Assembly: GCA_963920635.1 (NCBI GenBank)
Contig: OY987308.1
Location: 20,427,096 to 20,491,095 of the forward strand
Origin: Pseudeuparius sepicola
Lineage: Eukaryota > Arthropoda > Insecta > Coleoptera > Anthribidae
DNA length: 64,000 nucleotides
Reading direction: 5' to 3'
The translations under genes were made by a program, and so were the position numbers. Positions within the stretch are counted from its first letter, which is position 1. Every line of letters starts with the position of its first letter. Below are positions 1 through 10,502 of this stretch, piece by piece. The notes below the pieces were generated by a model. That model searched no databases. It had not been told where the DNA came from and saw nothing but the letters and a program-made list of their open reading frames with translations.

Positions 1-440
1 TTGGAAGAGTATTTTTTAACGTATGCAGGAATGAAAATAGAAAATTTGGTTTTAGCTTCAAAGCGAACCAATAATAGTCGTCCATATAAAGAAGAAACTG
101 AAAAATCTAATGCGTTTTATGCTTTCACATACTGTAACTAGCCATGGACTTCGTTTCAAATCAAAAGGTACCAAATACTCTTGCTTGATTTTTAGACTCG
201 CTTTTCTTAAGAAAATGCATGGAAATATGCCATGTGAACTTGTCAAATTAGAGGGACATAACAAACAAATATTTTATTTTATTTTGAATATTAACTTCGT
301 TGTAACAGATGTTTTTATTTTATAAAAGATTCTGCAACAATGGTGTTTTAACTAAAACCACCGTGTAAATTTGTTTCGTCGTGTGGCGCCAGTGGCGATC
401 GCTTGAAACAGGGCTATTAATATAGTGTTGGTCCAGGTCT
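1..440 (-). repeat. Dispersed DNA-element fragment (second copy at 37690-39170)
   Basis: This stretch matches, in reverse orientation, about 37710-38220. Shared landmarks are TTGGAAGAGTATTTT near its start, the TAAAAGATTCTGCAACAATGG block and TCGTCGTGTGGCGCCAGTGG followed by GCGATCGCTTGAAACA. The copy is cut by the left window edge and ends near GGTCCAGG at about 440. Reading frames in it are interrupted by stops, so I treat it as a transposon relic and not a gene. The related copy is bounded by inverted termini, which suggests a DNA transposon of unknown superfamily. Confidence 0.6.
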
Positions 441-699
441 AAGATAATCAAAAGAAATTTGGCATACATTGAATTAAGTGGCACACAATGTAATAATACC
501 AAGTTCCCCAAATCCAGTGGCGGATACGTGGGTGTACCTCACATTTTGATACATAAAAAATCCACAGACCTCGCACCTTAGGCAATATCTTAAAGGTATT
601 TTTATAAGAATAGTATCAGTAAATAAATTCTAGATATTCGCTGCAAGTGCACCTATGGCAAATTTTCAACTAGAAAGACAAGTAAATTTTGTATTTTTT
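441..699. other. Non-coding stretch with one hAT-like terminus
   Basis: AT-rich sequence without a supported gene. At 513 it contains CAGTGGCGGATACG, resembling the hAT-type termini at 2078, 36493 and 38471. No opposite terminus or 8-bp target duplication could be found, so this is at most a truncated element end. Confidence 0.3.
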
Positions 700-721
700 A
701 AAAGCTTTTATTTAACTTGCA

Positions 722-732
722 ATGTATGTATG

Positions 733-762
<30 letters not shown>
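722..762. repeat. (TGTA)n microsatellite
   Basis: About ten uninterrupted copies of TGTA follow AACTTGCAA. The sister element at 40932 has the same AACTTGCAA context but only two to three copies, so the run has expanded within this copy. Confidence 0.95.
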
Positions 763-763
<1 letters not shown>

Positions 764-807
764 TTTGTTCGGGTGGAATCTTGCAACTCAATTTTGAAGC
801 AGATATC

Positions 808-1280
808 TTCAACCGATCGAGCTGAAATTTTGTACACACGTTTAATTTGGATGACAATGCATGATTATATGTGTGACGTCATTCTAAATCCAACATGGCG
901 GATCACCCAAGATGGCGGACTAGTTAAATTTCAACCGATCGAGCTGAAATTTTGTACACACGTTTAATTTGGATGACAATGCATGATTATATGTGTGACG
1001 TCATTCTAAATCCAACATGGCGGATCACCCAAGATGGCGGACTAGTTAAATTTCAACCGATCGAGCTGAAATTTTGTACACACGTTTAATTTGGATGACA
1101 ATGCATGATTATATGTGTGACGTCATTCTAAATCCAACATGGCGGAACACTCAAGATGGAGAACTAGTTAAATTTCAACCGATCGAGCTGAAATTTTGTA
1201 CACACGTTTAATTTGGATGACAATGCATGATTATATGTGTGACGTCATTCTAAATCCAACATGGCGGAACACCCAAGATG
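808..1280. repeat. 122-bp tandem repeat, about four copies
   Basis: The anchor GCTGAAATTTTGTACACACG occurs at 821, 943, 1065 and 1187, an exact 122-bp period. Each unit carries AACATGGCGGA and CAAGATGG motifs and a TGACGTCA palindrome. The copies are nearly identical, with a few changes in the third and fourth, implying recent duplication or homogenisation. Confidence 0.95.
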
Positions 1281-1404
1281 GTCATTAGAAGGTCTCCTCA
1301 TTGAAGAGCTAGACTGTTCTAAACTAACCGGCAAACGACCTTGCAACAATGATGCGTTAACTGAGATGAATAGACTCAGACACCTGGCCAAACTAAAAAT
1401 TACA

Positions 1405-1737
1405 AAATAAATTAAAAGTAAAAAAATATTTTTAAAAAAAGCTTTTATTTAAATGCGCTAAAAAGAATAAAATAATCTTTTCTTTTAAAACTTTTACTAT
1501 CAACTTATAACGTCATTCCACAATTTATATGATATAAAAGCTTGTCGCGAGATTTAAGTTTTCAAACTAAGTAAATACCACTACTTAAATCTCGCGACAA
1601 GCTTTTATATCATATAAATTGTGGAATGACGTTATAAGTTGATAGTAAAAGTTTTAAAAGAAAAGATTATTTTATTCTTTTTAGCGCATTTAAATAAAAG
1701 CTTTTTTTAAAAATATTTTTTTACTTTTAATTTATTT
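1405..1737. repeat. Perfect 154-bp inverted repeat (foldback arms)
   Basis: Bases 1405-1558 are the exact reverse complement of 1584-1737 with a 25-nt spacer. I read both arms base by base and found no mismatch. Transcripts would form a long double-stranded hairpin. The inner ends share AAAGCTTGTCGCGAGAT with the sister copy at 41400-41768, while the middle of the arms differs between copies. Confidence 0.95.
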
Positions 1738-2077
1738 AAATTTAATAAAAATATCATACCAACAAAACTCATTTTTTCATTCATAAAATACATATAATTT
1801 GTTTTTTAATTTTTAATTTTAGGATTTTTAATCGTGAATAATCAAATGCACCTAAACGTTTTAATTTTTATTTTTCGGCATGAATCAATTTTTATTAATA
1901 AGTAGTATAATAATACATATTCAATAAAACTTACCTATTTTATTTTACACGTCACTAATTGAGATGTCACTTTGATAAATCAAACACACAACAAAAAGGA
2001 GATTTATTATTCTGGATTTGAAACAAAGAACACCGAGCCACAGATGAGTCTGATTCATCTGTGACGAAACACCTAGG
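1738..2077. other. AT-rich intergenic stretch
   Basis: No coding signal. It contains a small perfect hairpin at 2039-2063 (CACAGATGA and TCATCTGTG around a 7-nt loop). The last eight bases, CACCTAGG (2070-2077), are the target duplication of the following hAT element. Confidence 0.5.
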
Positions 2078-2750
2078 CAGTGGCGGATCTACGAGGAGGG
2101 CTACAGGGGCTATAGCCCCCCCTTTGGCCTAATTCCGTAAGGTAGGCACTTAAAAAATATGTCTGGCAATTAGAGATGGTGTGGAACTGCGTTTTCTTGG
2201 AACAGGTACAACCTGTTCCAGTTCCAGGCAGTACCTGTTCTTAAAAAAACCTATTCCAGTTCCAATATTATTAACTTCTAGTCTTCCAAGTCCGTGGTCC
2301 GAATCGCGCTGTCAGTGCTTACAGTGCTCAGATCGTTTACAACAGGTACGATTTCATTCACTCGCTGACAACTCGTTTCGGACCGGTTGTAAATGCCATT
2401 TGCCATTTTGAGGTTATGTGGGCGTGAAGGTAAAGAGGGTACGCTAAATAGTTTTTATAGTACAAATTTAGAAATTTTGTGAACGCAATGGGATTGGGAC
2501 AGGGCCCGGCACAGAACACGGGTCCAGTCACGGCCTTCACCGATCGACAGTTCACGTTCACAGTTGTTCTTTTCTACGAGTAGAGCGGAACTGGAACAGC
2601 GGAACGGAACTGAACGAAACTAAGAATATTAATGTATTAATAGTATTGTATTTTAATTGAATAAAATGAATAAAAAATGTGTTTCCTATTTAATTACAAA
2701 ATTTTGGAAATAAAAGCCCCTCCCTTGACTCCAGCCTAGATCCGCCACTG
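2078..2750 (+). mobile_element. Non-autonomous hAT element, copy 1
   Basis: The 673-bp element starts with CAGTGGCGGATCTACG and ends with CTAGATCCGCCACTG, an inverted terminal repeat. It is flanked by an exact 8-bp target duplication CACCTAGG (2070-2077 and 2751-2758), the length made by hAT transposases. The interior has no transposase frame. It repeats GGAACAG and CAGTTCCAG motifs and shares its interior with 38471-38991, which lies in the opposite orientation with its own target duplication. Confidence 0.9.
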
Positions 2751-2758
2751 CACCTAGG

Positions 2759-3766
2759 ACTCGATGAACCGGGACCATGTCGCATGTCGATTCGATTTTA
2801 TGAAGACAGGTCCGATATAAATGCGCCTAGAAGTATTTTCAGTAATAAAATCAGCCAGTGCTCTCGAACTGTCTTAAAAATCGTGTTAGCTGGTTGAATC
2901 CCGCTGATATCGATACTGACTAATCCAAAAACAACTTTTTATATGACGGTTTGTCTGTTAAACACCGCCTACACGTTTTATACGAATAAGATTTCGTGTA
3001 ATAAAGCACTTCACACCCGAAACGGCTCAACGTTCGTTTGACCTTGTCCTCCGGACGTAGGTCGAAAAATAGCACTCGCGCCGAACCCACCGGCCAGAGT
3101 AAACAACAATAATCTCCAATTTCGTGTCGTCGGACGGAAGCGGAAAAAATGCGGACGCTTTGTGCCCATCGATTATGGTGATTTGGAAACGGAAAAAACG
3201 TCGGCCACGTTCGCCCTGCGAGCTCGGACCCAAATCACTCAGAATCTCCCGATATCGTCAACGGGTGCTGCGATGCGAATTTCAATTTCGATTTCCGTCG
3301 AACGGTGACGCTGGTTTTTGATGTAGATGTCGCGTAAATAAAAATGGAAAGATAACAGAGAGCGAAAAGAGACCTCAACAAGTATATGAGTATACGCTCG
3401 GCTTGTCGCGACACCCGGTATATTTTTTGTAACGAATATACATGTTTGTAGATATTTAGATACTATATAAGTAAAAACGTAACTTTTGTCTTACAAGTTT
3501 CGTTGTTTTTTTTTTCGTTTACAATTTACAGGCAACAATATACAAATAATGAAAGAAATTAATTGTGGGTGACGAGCGACTGTCATTTGTTTTCTATATA
3601 TTTTATTTTTTGTTTTAACTAATTGATATTCATTGAAGGTGTTTTATAGACCTCATTTTTTAATTTCCCCTATAAGAAATAGTCTAGTGACAAAAAATAG
3701 GGAGACTTAGGAGGCCACCTGTAAAAAATGTAAGAAATCAAAGGAATTAAAGTAATAGTTATTTAT
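2759..3766. other. Unique-looking non-coding stretch, partly GC-rich
   Basis: No gene supported. 3020-3330 is CpG-rich, with overlapping short open frames on both strands that show no recognisable domain. The remainder is AT-rich. It may be intronic or intergenic host sequence. Confidence 0.3.
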
Positions 3767-3886
3767 GTACCAAGGCACTGAAGTTCAACTTTTTATGACT
3801 CATGTGGAATTTAGTTGCCGAGGCCTCTAGCTGAGGCAAATAAACCACATGAGTAATAAAAAGAACTTCAGTGCCGAGGTACATAT
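3767..3886. repeat. Foldback hairpin repeat (related half-copy at 45393-45466)
   Basis: An inverted repeat of about 50 bp per arm. The left arm contains GGCACTGAAGTTC, TTTTTAT and ACTCATGTGG; the right arm contains CCACATGAGT, ATAAAAA and GAACTTCAGTGCC. The apex holds GAGGCCTCTAGCTGAGGC. The sequence recurs as a single arm within the THAP/Harbinger element at about 45393-45466, so it is a dispersed family. Confidence 0.75.
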
Positions 3887-4383
3887 TATATTTTTTTGAA
3901 ATCGGAAAAAAATGTTTGATTAGGCAAGAAAATAATCATAAGGGATCACCCGTCCATGAACCAACTGCGCGCGGCGTTGCTTGACTTTGACGATCGCTGT
4001 ACCTAGGACACGGCGTCTTCGAACAGACAAACCAGATTGCTGCCTGTTGTGCAGCCTCCACAGCAAATCTCTTGATATTCAAACCTACTGAAATATTTAT
4101 ACTGAAAGATTGCGCTGGTATAGGTAACAATTTCGCAATGTGTACGAAAAGTTAAATGGGCCTTTTGTGGCCGGGTTTTGAATATTTGGTCACTTTTGAC
4201 GGGCGATTTCTCCGCGTCTGACGTTTGATGTTTACATCTCGCCAAGGCCTACTTATTGAAAAAAATCGTACAATAATGGGCTACTTCAGTGCCGATTTCT
4301 GAGCTTTCATTGACGATTTTGGGACACTTTAATGCCGACTTCAAGAAAAAGTATTTGTTTTATTATGCTTAAGGATTATACTT

Positions 4384-5043
4384 TATTATTTGTGGAATGG
4401 GCATCCATATATTTCTAAAATTATGATTTAAAAACTCCTGTCCTCTTCTTCCATTATGCACTGGTTTTCCATCTTGTTGAAACCACATTATTTGCATAAA
4501 GTGAAATATATTTCATTCGTAAGAGCGCCTTCAAAAAAAAATGCAGACTAAAGTTTCATTAATTATTCCGCACGAAACATGAACACCAAAATACCCTATG
4601 GGATGAACTTTATGTGGATTTTTATATTTGGGATGCCATTATTTACCCTATTTTCGTCAGTCCATAAAATGTGTTTAAAAATCCTATTATCATCTTGTTC
4701 TAAAATACATTTGCGCGATGAAATTTAATCTTTTTTCTACATTAATGGGCTGCAACTGCTGTAAGTGATGTAGCTCAAAGTTGTGATATTTATTTTGCTT
4801 TAAAAATTTTTGGATTGTTGAATAAGAAATTCCCAAATCCCGCGTTGCATCAGAAATTGTTTTTTCTGGGTTGTTTTCAAAATAATTTAAGACAACTGCC
4901 ACAATTTCATCATTTCTAGCCTTCCTCCTTAATGGTTTACCTTTTCTAACTTTAAATAGTTGTACATTATTTCTTAATTTTTGTACTACCTCAGAGAAGC
5001 TTACGGGATGGGGAGCGCACAGGGGTGTTGGGTGGGGTTGCAT
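4384..5043 (-). pseudogene. Mariner/Tc1-like (DDE) transposase relic
   Basis: The open 117-residue segment at 4690-5043 carries a helix-turn-helix: a basic patch (RKGKPLRRKAR), then SDATRDLGISYSTIQKFLK, then the HHLQQLQP stretch that in this family leads into the catalytic domain. Continuing left in shifted frames are WTDENR (first catalytic aspartate context, about 4650), a GIINETL-like segment (about 4560) and FQQDGKPVHN (second aspartate context, about 4470). The catalytic part has stops and frameshifts and is shortened, so the gene is dead. Family assignment rests on motif order and is at superfamily level only. Confidence 0.65.
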
Positions 5044-5059
5044 TGATACCTGTTTCTTA

Positions 5060-5421
5060 CAATGAATAAAGAACCCCAGGAAGGAGCCAAAGTTCTATGG
5101 GCATTATAAAATACGTGAGACGGAAATCGCCCTGTATGGAGACTGAATTTTGACAAAATATTTTTATATTTGACAGTTGTCACGGTGGTTTGTGCTATTA
5201 GATATTTGTGTAGTTGTTCGATAAGTACTTTTTGGAGATCTATTATGGTTAGCTGTGTAGCCTGCGACTATTCCGTGACTACCAGAACAAAATGTTTGGG
5301 GGATAACATTCCATCGGTAAGTAATTTTGTAAACCGGACACGGCATGCCGCCATATGCAGACACTGGACCGGTCCAGCGTAAAGCCCAAATTTGCTGCTT
5401 CCTGGGGTTCTTTATTCATAG
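5060..5421 (+). mobile_element. Short P-like element retaining a THAP first exon
   Basis: The 362-bp element has 24-bp inverted termini with one mismatch (left begins CAATGAATAAAGAACCCC; right ends GGGGTTCTTTATTCATAG). It is flanked by an exact 8-bp duplication GTTTCTTA (5052-5059 and 5422-5429). Eight-base duplications plus a THAP-domain transposase are features of the P superfamily; hAT also makes 8 bp but does not normally begin with a THAP exon. The interior keeps a start codon and one exon with a splice donor, so it is probably an internal-deletion derivative of a coding element. Confidence 0.7.
5245..5316 (+). pseudogene. THAP-like zinc-binding first exon
   Basis: An ATG-initiated 24-codon exon begins MVSCVAC, the C-x2-C start of a THAP (C2CH) DNA-binding domain. 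It ends in phase 0 at a strong donor, TCG/GTAAGT (5317). No continuing exon with the rest of the domain is found before the element ends at 5421, so it cannot make a complete domain. The THAP call rests on the spacing of the cysteines, position at the N terminus and the intron after the first third of the domain. Confidence 0.5.
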
Positions 5422-5429
5422 GTTTCTTA

Positions 5430-6163
5430 CCAGCTCCTTGCCGCCATATGAGATCCTTCTATAAGGGACATTTTTTCGTTACTCTTGCACCCATAAACTT
5501 GTCACTTTTTATCAGATCAAACAACAAATTTCTCTCGAGCCCTCGGCATAGGTCACCTATTATACCGAGCGACCTAACTTTAATGTCGTGTCCTCTTGGC
5601 CGGCGTTATTCATTTTGCCTTCCCACGTCCTCCCACGGCACCGTCGTCGCCTTAATACATTTTTCATTGTATTCACGGTGCATGCCTCGCATGCATTATC
5701 GACGGAATAAAATCTCGCAATGTGGCGCATACATGTAACGAACCGGTCGACCTTTGCGCGCATAAACAAACAGATTAAGACGTTAAAAATGCCACGGTTC
5801 TAATTTGCGCTCGACGCTTATCTGCCTATATGAGATCTATCAATGGTCCCCCGTTCAATTACGTCTGGCGGGCAGATCGATATCCAATAGTCATTGGGTT
5901 TATTTATTTTTGAATTTCTGGAAAATATATCACTTATAAAGAACTTATAAAGACAGGTACCATAACTGCCAAAGCAAACTGTCATTACCCCATTTGTACA
6001 TGACCCTTTGACCTCTAATGTGACCATATGACACTATTTTAGTTTGATGTCGCTGTGGCACGTAGTGGAATGCTTATATTAATGATTATTTCCCTCATAC
6101 TGCTTGCATCCAATAAGGTAACTCCTTCCATAAAAATTCAACCAATCATATGCCTCTGCTAGC
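5430..6163. other. Non-coding, CpG-rich stretch
   Basis: Unique-looking sequence with short open frames on both strands at 5355-5770 that overlap one another and have no recognisable domain. No gene supported. Confidence 0.3.
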
Positions 6164-6213
6164 GATAATTTGCACTAGTGCAATTACCGGTAATTGCACT
6201 TGTGCAAATTATC
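6164..6213. repeat. 50-bp near-perfect palindrome without spacer
   Basis: GATAATTTGCAC at 6164 is mirrored by GTGCAAATTATC ending at 6213. The centre is ATTACC/GGTAAT at 6188/6189. One mismatch occurs in 25 pairs. It may be two abutting ends of short elements or a dyad binding site. Confidence 0.9.
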
Positions 6214-6218
6214 ACTTC

Positions 6219-6231
6219 GTTGCTTAGCAAC
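6219..6231. promoter_or_regulatory. X-box-like palindrome
   Basis: GTTGCTTAGCAAC matches the RFX-factor X-box consensus (GTTGCC/T, short spacer, RGCAAC). It lies six bases from the large palindrome at 6164-6213. Function is inferred only from the motif. Confidence 0.35.
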
Positions 6232-6586
6232 CGCGAATCTGTTGGATACACTTCTTAAAGTTTGTGTGTTTCACACTGTTCTAAATTATGCAGCTTATAA
6301 ATTATGTTGCGGTATTATTAAGGATTATATCAATGAATTTATATAACTTTTACATTGCTAAATTCTTGTTATTTAGACCTCCGCCTCCGTTTAAATTTAT
6401 GACACATTCAGACAGCGTGTAGGTATAATCGCATTTGGCTTGGATACCCAAGCGTCATGTTTGTTTACTCGAACGCTACAGTCGAAGCTGTCAATAAACT
6501 CGTTCAAAATGAGTCGTTTTGGAAATGTAAACATAGAAAAAATTAATACAGAAATTATTATATCGTATTCGTGAAATAATCTCGAC

Positions 6587-6815
6587 AAATACCACTCGTG
6601 CCGGAAATTTTTCTAAATAATTTTATTCTCAAGCGCTATTTTGCCCATTAGCAAAACCACTCGTACAAATTGGTCTTTTATTTTCAGAGATAAAATTCCT
6701 CGAGCTTCGCTCTCGGGATTTTATCAGAAAATAAAAAACCAATTTATACTCGTGATCTTTCTAGGCAAAATAACACTTTCGAAAAAATTATCGATAAAAT
6801 TTCCGGCACTTGTGA
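6587..6815. repeat. Imperfect foldback MITE-like hairpin
   Basis: The outer arms contain CTCGTGCCGGAAATTTT and AAAATTTCCGGCACTTG. The inner arms are CAAATTGGTCTTTTATTTTC and GAAAATAAAAAACCAATTT. The apex is CGAGCTTCGCTCTCG near 6700. No coding content. Confidence 0.7.
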
Positions 6816-6839
6816 TATTACATACGATAATTCTACCCG

Positions 6840-8538
6840 TATTACCATTTTTGTGTTTTGCGTCTGCCTCCTTATACGATCTATCATTTCCATAATGCGA
6901 CTTATTAATCAAAAGCTATTCGGGGAATTCGACGCCGACGCCATCCCGTGTAACGCCTCTCTATTTTTAATTTGCTCAATGTAAATTGGCCCGCTCGTCC
7001 GAACGGAATGCAGAAACATTGTGCCGCGTCATTGGGCCCCTCCAAATAAATCGCATCGATTTGTTTTTAGAGCCCCATTTCGCAAATATACGGCTCCCGA
7101 CCCATAAATATAAAGTTTCCACTGAACGGATCGCGACTATCCGCAGTCGTTTTCAGCTAAAAATCTTACGCTGACTTCCAGTAATTGCCAGTTCGAGTGG
7201 AAATACGCCACGGAACTAAATTACCACCGTTTTTTTCCTTCTTCTCTGCGGTTAAATCTAATTCGATCGCGTCGACCAAGTTAAAAAGTTCGAATCATTC
7301 GTCGGCCTTGATATCTCGTAACCCGACAAGTCGGGCGAGATGGCGTATACCCCGAAACGGCCTTTTTGTTGTGTCGGGATGCCACCGCACGATTACTTTT
7401 AAATCTCAATGACAAACGAAGGTCGGCGGAGATCTACCCGAGCGAAGTTCGAACCGAACGAGAGAAAAAAAAGCTATTTACTAATAACGAGAACGGCGTC
7501 TCGATGCCCTTGGGCGCCTGTTAAGGAAGTGTCATGTTGGGACTCGATCGATGACAACGCGGTTTCGTGGAACTTACCTACTTGGGTGGAACGGTCGAAT
7601 GCCTTACCTACAACAAAAAAGGGGATTGTTAGCATGCTGGGTGATCTGATTAGATATAAGTACGGGACGATGTGCGCATTAACGTTCAAAGGTATAAAAC
7701 GAAGCGAAGAAATTACGCGGAGAGTCCTTTCGAACCCACCTTTCTTTCCCTTGACCCAGTCCTATCCGAGCTAAGCCGTTCCACGTAATTACGACCATTA
7801 CAACCAAACTGGAAACCCGGTATTTTCCGCTTCGGTTCTTAACGGCGCGTTTCGTAACGCGAGCGAACTATCTCGTCTCTCATGACAGTGTTTACCGGTG
7901 TGTATACTTTCAAATGTCGAATCGGCTATCGTCTGACCGCAGCGCCGTCCGTTTTAAGGTCAACGCACCGGTGTGGCCTTTATGGGTTTCGACGGGCCGT
8001 CCTTTTTCTCGTTGCTCCGCGATTTTGCGCCTTCCCCGGCGAAATGAGAAAGGCGCCTTTGTTGCTTTTGCCATGGAGACGGTCTCCGTCGCGTCTTTCG
8101 CTGTCTCCCGAAGTCATCTTGTCTTGCACTCATTGAAATGACAAGTAGATGGAAGGAGTGTAGAGAGAGAAACAGGCAGCCAAACTTGAGTAAGTGAAAT
8201 AGTAAATAAATCAGCTGATGCCGGCAAAATCACATAACACAAAAGAGGTGTTTGTCCTAACTTTCTATTTTTGTGTCCTGTGCTTCAAACGAGTTCCCTT
8301 GTCAAACGTCATTTTAATTTTCCTTCTGTCCCAAGTCCCAGCAGTACGAATAGGAGTAATAATTGTATTATTTATATTTGATTTGAGTTCGTGTCATGGT
8401 GGCAGTTTCGTATAAAACGGCATTGAGTTTTCTTAGTTGGTGTTTGGTTTAATATTATATTTTTAGATCGGAGAGACAATTTAATTTAGCTATGTGGCTA
8501 TATTCTTTCTGTTTATAAGTTGTAAATTACAAAAGAGG
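6840..8538. other. CpG-rich unique-looking stretch
   Basis: Many overlapping short open frames on the + strand (for example 7409-7774 and 7882-8136), with no domain, no clear start context and comparable open frames on the opposite strand. I see no supported gene. It could be conserved non-coding DNA of a nearby gene. Confidence 0.3.
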
Positions 8539-8817
8539 GTCAACTCCTGTTGTGTATTTGGATGTACCAAACGGGGCGGAAAGAATAAGAACAGTGGGGG
8601 TTTCTTTTCATTCGTAAGTCTTAAAAATCTTTGCTAATAACTTTGCAGTTTTCCAAGAGATAAGGTGATATTAGAGACAAGTGGATAGCAGCAATAAAAA
8701 GGAAAAATTTTGTACTGTCTACAAGTATTTACTTGCATTTGTAGTCAACAATTTATTGAGAGCAATTTCATAGAGAATTTTGGGCAGCGCAAACTTAAAA
8801 AGTATGTAACAGGCACA
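8539..8817 (+). pseudogene. Decayed THAP domain, possibly two exons
   Basis: 8548-8613 encodes a CCVFGC start ending in FFSF at a donor, TTC/GTAAGT. After an acceptor-like CTTTGCAG (8641-8648) the frame gives FPRDK, then after a one-base shift RDKWIAAIKRKNF, then in another frame CSQQFIESNFIENFGQRKLKK up to a stop near 8820. The order (C-x4-C, FPRD, W-AA-RKNF, C-S-x-x-F) is the THAP domain order. The usual histidine of the CSxHF motif is glutamine. Frame changes and the lack of an in-frame ATG mark it as a relic, probably of a THAP-bearing transposon. Confidence 0.6.
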
Positions 8818-8829
8818 TAAAATTGCCAT

Positions 8830-9640
8830 GTAGGTAATTTTTTTAATCAATTCACTACTTTTTTCTGTGCAATATTTACATAATTGTGGTTATATAGAAA
8901 AATTCTCATTCCTACAAACAAGCTCTGAATTTCGGAATACAGATCATACAATAAAGAGAATTACGGAACATGCCCATTAAATTCGCCCATTAATATGCAA
9001 CATCCCTATATACCTCCTTTGCCTGAATCAGCTGACACGTTCATTAGGCGTCCTTGTCTTACTTATTGCCATTTGAAACCTATCTCTCTCTAGAGTTGGC
9101 TGCCCCAAACAACAATGAAAGTGGTACCTGTGCGACTTCCATTGTACTTATCAATTCGATGCTTGCACTGCACTGCATGAACTGTTCTTCTCAAACTTCG
9201 ACTTCAAATATTATACATTTTTCTGGACCGGCTAACCCTCTTCTTCATTAAGACCTAAATATATATTTTGTGAATGGCCCTACACTATGGACATTATATT
9301 AGTCCCAATTGCTGTGTTGAAGAAATAGAGAAACCTTTTTGAAAAGCAGAAACTTTACGAATAACTGGCATCGGTAAAAAAAACGGTCGCACCAACCCTC
9401 TTAAACCAACGAAGCGTTCTGTATCATATGCAGGCTTTTATTTTGATAAAACGCCCTCGTACGCATGCACCCACCGTTCGTTGACAGCCCGGGGGTCGGG
9501 TGACAGGTAGAATTCCGAACGGTCCCTTCGGAAGGTCGTTTGAAGGACACCGAAAACCGAAATGCCCGCGCGACATTTGGTACGTTATTTCAACGGTGAC
9601 TTTTCGCTTCGCGCACCAACATGTTGCAAATTGTGAGGTA
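8830..9640. other. Non-coding stretch
   Basis: No supported gene or repeat boundary. 9440-9640 becomes CpG-rich. Confidence 0.3.
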
Positions 9641-9648
9641 CGAATGGG

Positions 9649-9831
9649 ATGGAAAGAAGACTACCATCGTTGGGTGAAGATTTAAAAAGAGAATCTACGC
9701 CCATGGAACAGCGTGCCGATTTAAAAACATCTCCGGAGCCCGCTGGCACCCTCTACATTCCGGACCAGAAATTAAAGCGGATCGATATCGAAAATCTTCT
9801 GGCATCTTCGCCGGAGCCATCTTGCGGCTAG
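9649..9831 (+). CDS. Short open frame of unknown function (tentative)
   Basis: A 60-codon ATG frame in a locally CpG-rich block. It encodes a hydrophilic peptide rich in E, P, S and K, with a hydrophobic cluster IDIENLLAS near its C terminus and two SPEP repeats. No family was recognised and no splice signals clearly attach it to other exons. It could be a chance frame or a terminal exon; composition is its only support. Confidence 0.2.
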   Translation: MERRLPSLGEDLKRESTPMEQRADLKTSPEPAGTLYIPDQKLKRIDIENLLASSPEPSCG

Positions 9832-10097
9832 CGGAAGTAACAATTATTCACAGTCGGTGTCGCTGACTCGAAAGCAAAGTCTAGAAAACAGCACACTGTT
9901 TTCTGGGGTATACTGGGATAGCTCGGTGGGAATTACAAATGGGACATTTCGGGTCTGGCAATATCTTGATTTTGACTTTTGACAGGGTTTTACTTGACAT
10001 TAAGCCCTGGGAATTGGACCTGGAGAAAGTGACAGGTTAGAAAGCGATTTTGTGCGAATTTTGGAGCTAAAAGGATATTCTTGGGCAGTGACAGTAA
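9832..10097. other. Non-coding flank; insertion site of the env-bearing Gypsy
   Basis: No gene seen. GCAAAGTCTAG near 9884 recurs in hairpin form at 21101-21132 and, in related form, at 54412-54457. The last four bases, GTAA (10094-10097), are duplicated at 18516-18519. Confidence 0.4.
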
Positions 10098-10496
10098 TGT
10101 AATGTACCCAACTATGAGTCACTACCCTAATCATCTTCGAAAACACATTAATATTAAACTATTTATTTTTCCCAAGCCAAAATTACGAATTTATATTATC
10201 AAATAGTAAACAAGGTACAAACATCTTCCAACCCAAGGGTTTTGGCCTACGCCAAAACCAGATAAACACTGTAATTAAACCTTAAGCATAAACATGAGAT
10301 AAGAAACCGTATATATACTGCCGAGAGCCCAAAAGTGGTGTTCATTAATTAATAATAGTTCATGTCAGTCAGTCGTTATATTAGTATTACGACGTAACTT
10401 TGATACTGTCACTTGTATTGTAAAAATAATTGTGCAGTTACCTCAATATACGTCATCTCCTCACTTGTGACCGAGTTTGTGTTGTTGCCCATTACA
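10098..10496 (+). repeat. 5' LTR of env-bearing Gypsy
   Basis: 399 bp, beginning TGTAATG and ending CATTACA, an inverted 7-mer. It carries a TATA-like TATATATA at 10310-10317, and TCAGTCAGTC at 10365-10374 resembles an arthropod initiator. The matching 3' LTR lies at 18117-18515. Confidence 0.95.
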
Positions 10497-10502
10497 AAAT
10501 AT

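Larger units (their letters stand above)
700..1737. mobile_element. Foldback-like element with tandem core and long inverted arms
   Basis: The element begins with AAAGCTTTTATTTAACTTGC and ends with the inverse motif TTTAAATAAAAGCTTT. In order it contains a short (TGTA)n run at 722-762, a 122-bp tandem repeat at 808-1280, and a perfect inverted repeat at 1405-1737. A sister copy at 40932-41768 has the same architecture with different core and arm sequences. There is no transposase-like open frame. The layout of tandem repeats next to long self-complementary arms resembles foldback elements; the superfamily is not assigned. Confidence 0.65.

Noticed and set aside
513..530. hAT-like terminus CAGTGGCGGATACG
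   Set aside because: No partner end or matching 8-bp duplication was found, so no element is called.
773..967. 64-codon frame at the left
   Set aside because: It runs through the 122-bp tandem repeat and reflects the repeat, not coding.
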